Shown piece after piece: positions 34,022 through 41,836 of a stretch of DNA of 42,355 bases (position 1 is its first letter; each line of letters opens with the position of its first letter). The notes beneath the pieces are model-generated. The model saw nothing but the letters and a program-made list of their open reading frames with translations, ran no database searches and was not told the origin of the DNA. The stretch is from a virus, in the IMG/VR virus record IMGVR_UViG_3300032053_018310, positions 1-42,355 of that record; one strand, 5' to 3'. Position numbers and translations under genes: made by a program.

Positions 34022-34416
34022 ATGATATTAAGCTCGAGCGATATTAAAATATTAAGATGGTATAAGGCAATGGGTGTAGATGAGATCCATTCCAATAATA
34101 CTCGTACTTATATTAAAAAAATCCCACGGAAAATCCCACGGAAAATCCCACGGAAAATCCCTCTCCCGTAAAACCGTCTCTAAGACTTAGTTTCAGACAA
34201 AATAAAAAAAATTATGTAGAAAACAGAGAAACCTTAAGTCGGTTGGCTGTTCCATTGTTTTCCAAACCCCTTCCATGGCTCTCCAAGATGCAAAACGAAG
34301 TAGCAGTTAAAAATAGTCAAATACCTAATAATCTTTTATATGCAAATATTTTATTAGATATGACAGCTTCAGAAATATATTCATATGCTTACAAAATTAA
34401 AGATAGTTCAGGTTGA
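34022..34416 (+). pseudogene. Broken gene with 12-bp tandem repeats
   Basis: A frame starting ATG 34022 (MILSSSDIKILRWYKAMG) reads through a tandem 12-base unit AAAATCCCACGG (34118-34161, about 3.7 copies) and stops at 34169-34171. A second frame, one base off, runs open from the same A7 tract to a TGA at 34414-34416, encoding the repeat as (NPTE)n and then ordinary-looking protein. Adding one A to the A7 tract (34115-34121) would join them into about 131 residues. The N-terminus (LRWYKAMGVDEI) weakly recalls family-4 uracil-DNA glycosylases, but the rest does not match that family. I read it as a decayed or phase-variable gene of unknown function. Confidence 0.45.
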
Positions 34417-34446
34417 TTTTATATATAAAATATTATAATCTAATCC

Positions 34447-34479
34447 TAGATCGAGTTTTTTCATTATTTACTCGATCTA
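34447..34479. other. Hairpin with 9-bp stem
   Basis: TAGATCGAG (34447-34455) and CTCGATCTA (34471-34479) form a perfect inverted repeat around a 15-base AT-rich loop. It stands between the broken gene and a strong terminator. It could be a protein-binding site or part of an attachment region; nothing decides between these. Confidence 0.5.
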
Positions 34480-34511
34480 ACAACAACAAGTTCTCCAATA
34501 TTTGTTTACGT

Positions 34512-34549
34512 AATAAAAAAGACTGATGTAAAAATCAGTCTTTTTTATT
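34512..34549. terminator. Strong bidirectional intrinsic terminator
   Basis: A perfect 16-base stem (AATAAAAAAGACTGAT at 34512-34527, complement at 34534-34549) with a six-base loop carries A-runs on one side and T-runs on the other, so it can stop transcription from either direction. It isolates the integrase operon. Confidence 0.85.
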
Positions 34550-34630
34550 ATGAATCTCCCAAAATCCTCCTATTTGAAAATAATCAAAAAATAGTTTTCA
34601 GTATTATGCTTGGTTTTAAGCTAATATGTT

Positions 34631-34679
34631 ATGGGATTGCATATCCCATGTTGACATTATATTAGATTTATTATAAAAT
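34631..34679 (+). promoter_or_regulatory. Operator-like palindrome and promoter of the integrase operon
   Basis: ATGGGAT (34631-34637) and ATCCCAT (34643-34649) form a 7-base dyad around TGCAT. TTGACA (34651-34656) follows directly, with TAAAAT (34674-34679) 17 bases on. A repressor on the dyad would touch the -35 box. The gene at 34727 begins about 48 bases downstream with GAGAAAG before its ATG. Confidence 0.65.
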
Positions 34680-34726
34680 AACTTTGTTAATAGATTGAAC
34701 TATTAATATTAATAAAAGAGAAAGAT

Positions 34727-34912
34727 ATGAAAACATTATATCAAAAATTATCTGTATTATTAAATGAGATTAAATCTATTGAAGGTTTAGATCTAAAACA
34801 AGAAAAGACTGTTTATAATGAAGAAGAAATAAATGCTATGTTTAAAGGTAAAATAGATAATGAAACTAATGTAGAAGTTTTTATTAAGTTAAATCCTATT
34901 CCTAAATATTAA
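34727..34912 (+). CDS. Small protein preceding integrase
   Basis: The 61-residue product is acidic in its middle (YNEEEINAMFKGKIDNE) with a strand-like end. Its stop abuts the integrase ATG with no gap (TAA then ATG), so translation is coupled. The position is that of an excisionase or directionality factor, but it lacks the usual winged-helix basic pattern, so I leave it unnamed. Confidence 0.6.
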   Translation: MKTLYQKLSVLLNEIKSIEGLDLKQEKTVYNEEEINAMFKGKIDNETNVEVFIKLNPIPKY

Positions 34913-35986
34913 ATGGCAAGTATTGAAAAACGTCTTAAAAAAGACAAATCATTTTCTTATCGAGTTAGAATTGATATAAAAGGAGCTCCTTCTGTCAGTT
35001 GTACATTTGATAAATTAGCAGATGGCAAAAAATGGGCTTCCATTACCGAAGCTGCTATTAGAGAAAAAAGATATTTAAAAGTAATAAAAGAAAAACATAG
35101 TTTTGGGGATTTAATAAAACGTTATATAGATAATATTTTAATTAGAAAACCTAAATCTATTGATAAACAAAAATCTCAATTACTTTGGTGGAAGAAACAA
35201 TTAGGTAATTATAATTTAAATGAAATTACTGCTGCTATGATTGTAGAAGCCAGAGATAAATTAGCTCAATTAGAATTAGATATAAAAGAACAAAGATCTG
35301 CAAGCACTATTAACAGATATATGGCAGTACTTAATCATGCATTTAATATAGCTATTAAAGAATGGTGTTGGCTTGAAGTATCTCCAACAAGAAATATTAC
35401 TAAATTAAAAGAACCAAGAGGAAGAGTCAGGTATTTAACTGATACAGAACGTCAGCATTTACTTAATACTATACTTGATGTATGCAAAGAAGAAAAATAT
35501 CCTGATTTATATATTTTAGTAATACTTGCTCTTAGCACGGGAGCAAGAAAAATGGAGTTACTTACTTTAAAATGGAAAGATGTATATTTAGATAAAAATG
35601 CAATTATTTTACATGAGACTAAAAATAATGAGATTAGAAGATTGCCTTTAGTAGGGAAAGCTTTTGAATTATTACAATGGTTAGATGATTGTAAAAAAAG
35701 TAATGATAGTTATGTATTTGTAAGTAAAATTTCTACTAAACATATAACCATAGAATATAAATGGAGACAAGTTCTCAAAAAAGCTAATATAAAAGATTTT
35801 CGTTTTCATGATTTAAGACATTGTGCTGCTAGTTACCTGGCTATGAATGGCGCTACCGCTACAGAAATAGCTGAAATATTAGGTCATAAATCTTTGCAAA
35901 TGGTAAGTCGTTATAGTCATCTTTCCCAATCACATATAACTGATGTAGTAAGCAGTATGAATAAGAAAATATTCGGAGATAAATAA
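34913..35986 (+). CDS. int: Tyrosine-family phage integrase
   Basis: The 357-residue protein has an arm-binding N-terminus (1-60), a SAM-like core-binding domain (about 62-165) and the catalytic domain. Visible catalytic residues are R212 (STGARKMELL), a likely K237 in the beta-hairpin, H299 and R302 (FHDLRH), H325 (LGHKS) and Y334 (SRYSHLS). All are intact, so integration and excision activity is expected. No tRNA gene or clear attachment repeat was found beside it. It heads the rightward accessory operon from the 34651 promoter. Confidence 0.93.
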   Translation: MASIEKRLKKDKSFSYRVRIDIKGAPSVSCTFDKLADGKKWASITEAAIREKRYLKVIKEKHSFGDLIKRYIDNILIRKPKSIDKQKSQLLWWKKQLGNYNLNEITAAMIVEARDKLAQLELDIKEQRSASTINRYMAVLNHAFNIAIKEWCWLEVSPTRNITKLKEPRGRVRYLTDTERQHLLNTILDVCKEEKYPDLYILVILALSTGARKMELLTLKWKDVYLDKNAIILHETKNNEIRRLPLVGKAFELLQWLDDCKKSNDSYVFVSKISTKHITIEYKWRQVLKKANIKDFRFHDLRHCAASYLAMNGATATEIAEILGHKSLQMVSRYSHLSQSHITDVVSSMNKKIFGDK

Positions 35987-35987
35987 T

Positions 35988-36329
35988 ATGAATTTTATTT
36001 ATTATCCTAGTAATAATTTTCTTAAGAATCAAGAAAAAGGGGAAATAACTACTCAACAAGAAATTAGAGATTATGATAGATTACGGCGCTCTATTTGTAA
36101 TGAGCCTTATGTTATAAAAAACGAAGATGTCGTTGGATTTGAAAGTTATACTAAAAAATTACATACTGGTAGATCTGAATATATTATTAAAGTTAAGTTA
36201 AATAAAGTTAACCTCTCTACTGGTGATGACTATATTGAAGTATTTTATTCGAATGAAGAACAACGCGATAACTGTCTTAAAGAAGTACAGAATAATATAA
36301 AAAATGGAGATAAACAGTTTTATGGATAA
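35988..36329 (+). CDS. Hypothetical protein 1 in the post-integrase operon
   Basis: The 113-residue protein starts one base after the integrase stop. It ends KNGDKQFYG, almost the same as KNDRKQLYG of the next gene, and its 3' end overlaps that gene by 26 bases in another frame. The C-terminal half is beta-rich (SEYIIKVKLNKVNLS, DDYIEVFYS). Function unknown. Confidence 0.6.
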   Translation: MNFIYYPSNNFLKNQEKGEITTQQEIRDYDRLRRSICNEPYVIKNEDVVGFESYTKKLHTGRSEYIIKVKLNKVNLSTGDDYIEVFYSNEEQRDNCLKEVQNNIKNGDKQFYG

Positions 36330-36591
36330 TAAAGTAGCACCTATACTCAAGAAACTTTGTAAAGCAGTTGATACTGCTCTAGATATTAATGGATTAGTCT
36401 TTTTAAATTTACAAGAAATGGGCACAATAAAATCCTCTGAACATAAAGCTGAAATGAAATTTGTAGGTAGTTTAGATAGAGAAACAAACGTGAATGTTAC
36501 TATTATAGTTGCAGTAGATGATTCTCCATTTATAGATAAACTTAAATATAGTTATAAAGAAAAAAATGATAGAAAACAGCTTTATGGATAA
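36304..36591 (+). CDS. Hypothetical protein 2 with duplicated overlapping junction
   Basis: The 95-residue protein begins MEINSFMDNK, very like MIENSFMDNR of the next gene. Both ATGs overlap the preceding reading frame by 26 bases. An internal ATG at 36322 (MDNK) is an alternative start. The protein has a strand-rich centre (AEMKFVGSLDRETNVNVTI). No known family. Confidence 0.55.
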   Translation: MEINSFMDNKVAPILKKLCKAVDTALDINGLVFLNLQEMGTIKSSEHKAEMKFVGSLDRETNVNVTIIVAVDDSPFIDKLKYSYKEKNDRKQLYG

Positions 36592-36862
36592 CAGAGTTGT
36601 TATAACTCCTGAGCAATTTGATGACATGATTAATATGTTAACCGATCTCAAAGAAAAATACTTTAAAAGACTGGTATTTTATGCTACTAAATATGATGAG
36701 TTACAAAATAAAAAAGATAAAAGATTAGATAGCTATGAAAAAATGGCAATTGGTAAAAGAATCTTCTATCAAGAAGATATGCTAAAAAAAGCTGTATGGC
36801 AGGTAAATAATGCTATATGGGAAGTAGATAAACGTATTAAAGGGGATATTGCAAAGGAGTAG
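36566..36862 (+). CDS. Hypothetical helical protein 3 in the post-integrase operon
   Basis: The 98-residue basic, helical protein (TPEQFDDMINMLTDLKEKYFK, KKAVWQVNNAIWEVDK) shares its first ten residues with the upstream gene (MIENSFMDNR). An internal ATG at 36584 is an alternative start. The next gene begins three bases after the stop. Confidence 0.55.
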   Translation: MIENSFMDNRVVITPEQFDDMINMLTDLKEKYFKRLVFYATKYDELQNKKDKRLDSYEKMAIGKRIFYQEDMLKKAVWQVNNAIWEVDKRIKGDIAKE

Positions 36863-36865
36863 AAT

Positions 36866-37480
36866 ATGACTAATAAAAGTAAACTTAAGTTAGAAGGTAA
36901 TATAATTGGTTATATGTGTGAATCATCATTAGATGGATGGAATTATTGTATATATAATAAAAATATAAATACTATATTTATTGATACATATGAAGCACCC
37001 GGAGATTTTGTATTAAAATTAAATTCAGATGATAGTATGACGTATGCAGCTTTAACTTATGACACAAAAGAAGAATGTCTAGCCGATAGAGATAAATTGT
37101 TGGATTGGTTAAGAGGTGATAATAATGAAACTAATAACCTTAACAAGCCTGTATTAGAAGCAGAAGAAAAACTTAAAAAATTATTAGAAGAACCATTAAG
37201 TGAAGACGCTTTATATAATGTAGCAGATTATTTACTGGGATGGAAAAAGAATTCTGAGTTGTCAGTAAGAATTTTAAATTGTTTTTTAAATAAAGATGGA
37301 GACTATCCTCAGCCTAATAACTTCCGTGAGGTACTTATGATGACAGACGCTGAATTATTAAGATGGCCTAATTTTGGTAGAAAATCTTTAAATGAGTTTA
37401 AACAATGGTTAGATGATATAAATTTAAAAACAGGAATGACACAAGAACAAATAGAAAAATTCTTAATTAAGAGAAGCTAA
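36866..37480 (+). CDS. Protein with RNA polymerase alpha-CTD-like domain
   Basis: The 204-residue protein has an N-terminal beta-rich region (about 1-85) and a linker helix. Residues about 130-191 match the C-terminal domain of the RNA polymerase alpha subunit: ELSVRILNCF (compare ELTVRSANCL in E. coli), TDAELLRWPNFGRKSLNE (compare TEVELLKTPNLGKKSLTE), ending NLKTGM. The DNA-contact positions equal to R265, N268, G296, K298, S299 and E302 are all kept (R135, N138, G171, K173, S174, E177). It is not an alpha subunit, since the assembly domain is absent. It could bind UP elements or activators, redirecting host polymerase. Confidence 0.75.
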   Translation: MTNKSKLKLEGNIIGYMCESSLDGWNYCIYNKNINTIFIDTYEAPGDFVLKLNSDDSMTYAALTYDTKEECLADRDKLLDWLRGDNNETNNLNKPVLEAEEKLKKLLEEPLSEDALYNVADYLLGWKKNSELSVRILNCFLNKDGDYPQPNNFREVLMMTDAELLRWPNFGRKSLNEFKQWLDDINLKTGMTQEQIEKFLIKRS

Positions 37481-37495
37481 TACACAAATGTCGCT

Positions 37496-37738
37496 TTAAA
37501 GATCTTCATTAACTGTTTCTTTTAATAATCTTATAGTTGTTTCATATCCTTTTCTTTGTTCATCAGTTATATGATTGTTTTGAAGGATTCTTTCAATTAC
37601 TTTTATAGATGCATGAGTATGATTTTTTTCATATTCAGAACGAGACTCATATTTTTTATCATGTGCTAGAGCAGTTAATATTCCTATATAATCTTGAAGA
37701 TCAGGGTATGTTAAATGTCGATTGTAATAGTTTTGCAT
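37496..37738 (-). CDS. Small hypothetical protein
   Basis: The 80-residue, mostly helical product is rich in His, Tyr and Glu (YESRSEYEKNHTHASIKVIE). AAGGA lies upstream of the ATG at about twelve bases. It converges with the alpha-CTD-like gene and is followed upstream by two further minus-strand small genes. No family. Confidence 0.55.
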   Translation of the reverse strand: MQNYYNRHLTYPDLQDYIGILTALAHDKKYESRSEYEKNHTHASIKVIERILQNNHITDEQRKGYETTIRLLKETVNEDL

Positions 37739-37792
37739 TTTAGATTTGTTCCTTTATTGATTTGTTTATATTGCAGATTATTACACTCATTA

Positions 37793-38047
37793 TTAAAATC
37801 TTTCAAAAGACATCTTCATAATAGCATCGCATAAAAACTGTTGAGTATCTAATCCTAATCTATCTCTAAAAGAGGAGGCTATTGATACACCGTCATTGTC
37901 ATCAAAAATAACTATAACATTATTTGATTTATGTTCTTTTTTAATCAATTGCACTAATTCTATTTTATCTTTAGGTAATGATGCAGTTAAAACGTTACTT
38001 TTATTATTATTAGGGAAAATTAATACTTTTAGATCAGGGGTTGTCAT
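37793..38047 (-). CDS. Small hypothetical protein
   Basis: The 84-residue product is alpha/beta in appearance: strand LKVLIFPNN, helix KIELVQLIKKE, strand NNVIVIFDDNDG and a closing helix. The ATG shares one base with the TAA of the gene before it, so the two are translated together. No motif names the family. Confidence 0.55.
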   Translation of the reverse strand: MTTPDLKVLIFPNNNKSNVLTASLPKDKIELVQLIKKEHKSNNVIVIFDDNDGVSIASSFRDRLGLDTQQFLCDAIMKMSFERF

Positions 38048-38217
38048 TAAGTCACTCCTAATATTTTTTTAAGTCTTGGATTCTTATGCAATGCTTTTAT
38101 TCCAACTTTCCTTGCTGTTGCGGCCAAGATTGATCCTGCTTGTTCTCGTGACATTCCTTGTTTTTTAGCTATTTTTTCTTGAACTGTTTTAAATCCAGGA
38201 TTATTTTTTGTAACCAT
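38047..38217 (-). CDS. Small basic phage protein with RKAG-type motif
   Basis: This 56-residue product has a helical core (EKIAKKQGMSREQAGSILAA) and a basic tail (RKAGIKALHKNPRLKKI). Small proteins with a similar pattern occur in phages and are of unknown role. ATG is at 38217; the preceding plus-strand gap (38218-38319) holds only AT-rich sequence with the likely start of the rightward kinase genes. It heads the minus-strand pair ending at 37793. Confidence 0.6.
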   Translation of the reverse strand: MVTKNNPGFKTVQEKIAKKQGMSREQAGSILAATARKVGIKALHKNPRLKKILGVT

Positions 38218-38319
38218 TGACTAACTTCTTTTTTTATATATATATTATATAGTAATGTAACATAATAGTAAACAGGGACTTTATTAAAAAAAGAACAAAT
38301 TAGAAGAGAAAAAGTAGAT

Positions 38320-39492
38320 ATGCTTAAAAATATAAATAAATTTTTGAATGAAAAAAAATATGTACGATATTCTGAGTATGCACTTTTGCCCGCAATAGAA
38401 TATAGTGAAAAATTATTTCCTAGAGATCATCTTAAAAACGCCTATTTAATAGCATGCCACCATATCTTGCCTTCAGCACATATGATGATTCGTTCAATGA
38501 TAAATCTTGGTTTAGATGAGAATAATATTGCGTTGATAGGTAAATGTTATTCTAGCGATGAAAAGACTATGGAGAACATGATTAAAGAGGGGATATTTGT
38601 TTGTAAATCAAGTATAGAATTTGATTCTGATAAGTCATTTGATCAACAATTCAAAGAATCGGTTACCAGCCTCTTAAAAAATCAAATTCAAAGAATGCAA
38701 CCCCCTAAGGATGCAAAAATTATCATATTAGATGATGGTGGGGCATTAATTACTGCGGCTCAGTATTTAGCTGAGGATTATATTAATATTTGTGGGGTTG
38801 AATTTACATCTTCAGGATATCGCAGATTGGCTGCTATGTCATTAAAATTTCCAGTTATTGATGTGGCTCAGTCTAGGTCAAAATTACAATTTGAATCTCC
38901 TTTAATTGCAAAAGCTATAGCGGATAATCTTAAAGCAAAGCTTAACATTTCATCTATACCTCCTAAAGATATTTTAGTAGTTGGTTCAGGTGCAATCGGA
39001 AAGGCTGTTCAACTAATGCTAAAAAATGATTGTTCTCAGCATAAAATAAAAGGTTATGATTCTATTAAAGAGCTTAGTGAACTTGATCATTCTAATTTTA
39101 GTGAATTTGATATAATTATTGGTGCGACCGGTAATCAAGCAATGAATCATAATTACTATGACTCTTTAAGGGAAGAAGCTATTTTGGTAAGTGTGTCATC
39201 GTCTGATCGAGAATTTGATGGAGTGAAATTTAGACAATTATCAGGTAAAAAATGGAATACGCACGATGATGTTTATTATAATGGTTTATGCCTATTAAAT
39301 TGTGGCTTTCCAGTTAATTTTAGTGGTGGTAGCAGAGTTAGCGTGCCATTAAAGCAGTACCAATATTTTATGGCAATGTTGTTCGTTGGTGTTTGTGAGG
39401 CGGTGTTTTACAATAAAGATGATGGTCAAATAATTAAACTTAACAATAATTTTATGAGCGGAAATTTAAATAAAGTTAAAATGGTTGGATAA
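38320..39492 (+). CDS. S-adenosylhomocysteine hydrolase-like NAD-binding protein
   Basis: The 390-residue protein follows the SAHH plan. It has ACHHILPSAHMM (compare GCLHMTVQT), IILDDGGALI (compare MILDDGGDLT) and VEFTSSGYRRL (compare EETTTGVHRL). QSRSKLQFES keeps the lysine equivalent to K186, with E in place of D190. An NAD-binding GSGAIGK segment is present. The position of H301 is changed (SSSDREFDG) and the C-terminal Lys/Tyr tail of true SAHH is missing; the protein is also shorter. Classic SAH hydrolysis is therefore doubtful. It precedes a hybrid histidine kinase by three bases, suggesting a joint role in making, breaking or sensing a SAM-derived molecule. Confidence 0.75.
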   Translation: MLKNINKFLNEKKYVRYSEYALLPAIEYSEKLFPRDHLKNAYLIACHHILPSAHMMIRSMINLGLDENNIALIGKCYSSDEKTMENMIKEGIFVCKSSIEFDSDKSFDQQFKESVTSLLKNQIQRMQPPKDAKIIILDDGGALITAAQYLAEDYINICGVEFTSSGYRRLAAMSLKFPVIDVAQSRSKLQFESPLIAKAIADNLKAKLNISSIPPKDILVVGSGAIGKAVQLMLKNDCSQHKIKGYDSIKELSELDHSNFSEFDIIIGATGNQAMNHNYYDSLREEAILVSVSSSDREFDGVKFRQLSGKKWNTHDDVYYNGLCLLNCGFPVNFSGGSRVSVPLKQYQYFMAMLFVGVCEAVFYNKDDGQIIKLNNNFMSGNLNKVKMVG

Positions 39493-39495
39493 AGT

Positions 39496-41229
39496 ATGTT
39501 TAACAAAAAAATTACTCATTTCTTTGGCGAGATGTATGGGAGTATGTTAAAAGATACTAAAGATTTTGAGTCTTTATTTATTAAATTTGGTTATTCAATA
39601 ATTTTCTTTTATTTGTTCTTTTATATTTTTAATATAAATATAAATCATATCAATAATGAAAATTTAATTTTAAGAGGTGTAGCTGTTACAGTTGGTTTGG
39701 GATTGGTACTCAAGAATTTCTGGCCAGAATCAGCAAAACGATTTTTACCGATATATTGGTATTTTACTCTGACTTATTGTTTTCCATTTTTCTTTTCTTT
39801 CATGCTTTTTCAAAACCCAGAGTCAAATATATGGCAAATAAATGGATTGGTTGGAATAGTATCGTTAACGTTTTTTGTGGAGTGGTTTACTTATATTATT
39901 CTTTTGGTTATTGGAGTATCGCTAGCTTACTCAGCTTTCTACTTTACTAACGCCAACATAATTTTATCAAGTGATTTAATAGTTGTGTTTGGTAGTTATA
40001 CTGCTCCGCTATATTATTTACTAATAAGCTCTCACAAAAAAAAGAAAATATATGATAATGATCTCTTTCTAGAACAACAATTAATTAACATTGCTTTAAC
40101 AAAAAAGTCAGAAGATTTAGAAAAAGCTTTAAGTATAAAAACAGACTTTCTAAATAATATAAGTCATGAAATACGTACACCAATTAATGGGTTAGTAAAT
40201 TTATCAAGCTTATTGGCTGAGAATTGGAAAAAGTATTCTGACTCTGAGCATTATAAAATTATAAAAACCATTGCTGAATCAAGTAATCGTTTAATAAAAA
40301 TAATAAACAATGTTTTGGATATTTCAAAATTTACATCGGGGAAAATGAGTATGACAATGATAGAAGGTAATTTAGAACAGTTATTAAGAGCAATGATTAT
40401 AGAGCTTGAATCTATTTATCTCATTCAATATAAAGACATTGTTATTGAGACCAATATACAGATTGGAATAGACAGTGCTGTAAAGATGGATCCAGATAGG
40501 ATTAATCAAGTTTTACGTAATTTAATTGATAATGCTTTTAAATTTACTAAAGCAGGAAAAATTAAAATCTCTTTGAGAACTCAAAGTAAGAATCTAGAAG
40601 TTGTTATAGAAGATGAAGGGATTGGAATAGCAAAAGAAGAGTTGGAAGAAATATTTAATCCTTTTGTACAAAGTAATAAAACCAAAGATTTTGCAACTGG
40701 TACAGGGTTGGGCTTATCTATTTGCAAGGAGATTGTTGCTGCTCATAATGGAAAAATATGGGCAGAAAATAAAATTATAGGGTCATCTTTTCATTTTATT
40801 TTGCCTAGATTAGAGCTTCTAAAACTTGATCAAGAAGTAGGCTCTGATTCAATAAAGGGCACTGCTTTAATGATTGATGACGATGAACTTTCTCATACTG
40901 TAATGAGAATGATTTTAAACAATGATGGATATGAAATGATTAGTTTTTATAATGGAGTAGACGGATTAGAATATCTTAGCCAAAATGTAAATAAAATTGA
41001 TTTTATATTTTTAGATTTAATGATGCCTGGTATGCATGGTTTAGATGTCTTAAGAAAAATAAAATCGGATGAGTCTCTTGTTGCTATTCCGGTAATTATT
41101 CAAAGTGGTAGTAATCCTTTTGATGAAACTAATTATTCTCAAGCTATGAAACTTGGAGCTACAGGGTTTTTTAGAAAACCCTATAGTCATAAAGAGATAA
41201 GTGAATTTGTAAATAAAATCCTTCTATAA
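39496..41229 (+). CDS. CqsS-like hybrid histidine kinase
   Basis: The 577-residue membrane kinase has six likely membrane segments in the first 180 residues (approximately 34-46, 57-73, 84-105, 114-128, 131-150 and 158-176) and no large periplasmic domain. Next come the H-box NISHEIRTP (H224), N-box NLIDNAFKF (N346), G1 DEGIGI and G2 GTGLGLS, then a receiver with acidic pocket DDD (461-463), phosphoacceptor D507 and the lysine in RKPYS. This is the layout of CqsS/LqsS quorum-sensing kinases. All catalytic boxes are intact. It lies in tandem with the SAHH-like gene; no response regulator or phosphotransferase gene is adjacent, so output would use host partners. Confidence 0.85.
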   Translation: MFNKKITHFFGEMYGSMLKDTKDFESLFIKFGYSIIFFYLFFYIFNININHINNENLILRGVAVTVGLGLVLKNFWPESAKRFLPIYWYFTLTYCFPFFFSFMLFQNPESNIWQINGLVGIVSLTFFVEWFTYIILLVIGVSLAYSAFYFTNANIILSSDLIVVFGSYTAPLYYLLISSHKKKKIYDNDLFLEQQLINIALTKKSEDLEKALSIKTDFLNNISHEIRTPINGLVNLSSLLAENWKKYSDSEHYKIIKTIAESSNRLIKIINNVLDISKFTSGKMSMTMIEGNLEQLLRAMIIELESIYLIQYKDIVIETNIQIGIDSAVKMDPDRINQVLRNLIDNAFKFTKAGKIKISLRTQSKNLEVVIEDEGIGIAKEELEEIFNPFVQSNKTKDFATGTGLGLSICKEIVAAHNGKIWAENKIIGSSFHFILPRLELLKLDQEVGSDSIKGTALMIDDDELSHTVMRMILNNDGYEMISFYNGVDGLEYLSQNVNKIDFIFLDLMMPGMHGLDVLRKIKSDESLVAIPVIIQSGSNPFDETNYSQAMKLGATGFFRKPYSHKEISEFVNKILL

Positions 41230-41240
41230 AAAGGAAATCA

Positions 41241-41810
41241 TTAGAATGGTATTACGTCTTCTAAATCAAGATTATTGATATCTAATAATGGTTTTTTTTC
41301 AATTGACTCATTATAATTTAGTTTAGATTGTGGAATATTAGGAACAAATTCATTAATGCTCAATATTCTTGTAATTACATTTTTTTGCAAAGGTTTTCCT
41401 TCTGAGTTAATTTTAAAAGTGCCATTAATATCTTTATCATCAATTATTTTAATAGAAAGCTTAGCTTTTTTACCGATTAAATCAACTGGATAATCTGCTA
41501 ATTTTCCCATAACTGCCATACACACTTGACGGAGTTTATATTTAGCACGATCAACCACTTCAACGTTATCATGAGTTTGCATATAAATGTCATAGATAAT
41601 GCGGTTTTTATAAGCGTCAGGACTTAAGATGGTAAAAGCTATGCTAAGATAATTATCGCCTTTTTTTGATTGTTTAAGCTCAGAACCTGAAATTATAGCA
41701 TCGTAAATATTATTAGGTAGTAAAGCTTGTGATAACTGAGTTTTTTTAGCTTCTTCACTTCTCATAATATCTTCAATGTTAGTCCAGTCTAGTTTTTCAT
41801 TTGTATTCAT
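41241..41810 (-). CDS. DUF669-like single-strand DNA-binding protein
   Basis: The 189-residue protein carries the DUF669 core (NIYDAIISGSELKQSKKGDN, IAFTILSPDAYKNRIIYDIY, AKYKLRQVCMAV). It ends in an acidic tip, DLEDVIPF, like the DDDIPF tail that bacterial SSBs use to recruit partner proteins. AAAAGGA precedes the ATG. The upstream gene encodes a Sak4-like ATPase, the usual companion in phage recombination modules. Likely acts in phage replication or annealing. Confidence 0.75.
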   Translation of the reverse strand: MNTNEKLDWTNIEDIMRSEEAKKTQLSQALLPNNIYDAIISGSELKQSKKGDNYLSIAFTILSPDAYKNRIIYDIYMQTHDNVEVVDRAKYKLRQVCMAVMGKLADYPVDLIGKKAKLSIKIIDDKDINGTFKINSEGKPLQKNVITRILSINEFVPNIPQSKLNYNESIEKKPLLDINNLDLEDVIPF

Positions 41811-41836
41811 AATTTATTTTCCTTTTAAGTTATTAA

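Noticed and set aside
34118-34161. Tandem AAAATCCCACGG units considered as a CRISPR-like array
   Set aside because: Units are 12 bases with no spacers, and no cas genes are present; a coding tandem repeat explains it better.
34022-34171. Stand-alone 49-residue gene with RKIP repeats
   Set aside because: The other frame over the same repeat gives a longer, more protein-like sequence; a frameshifted gene is more likely.
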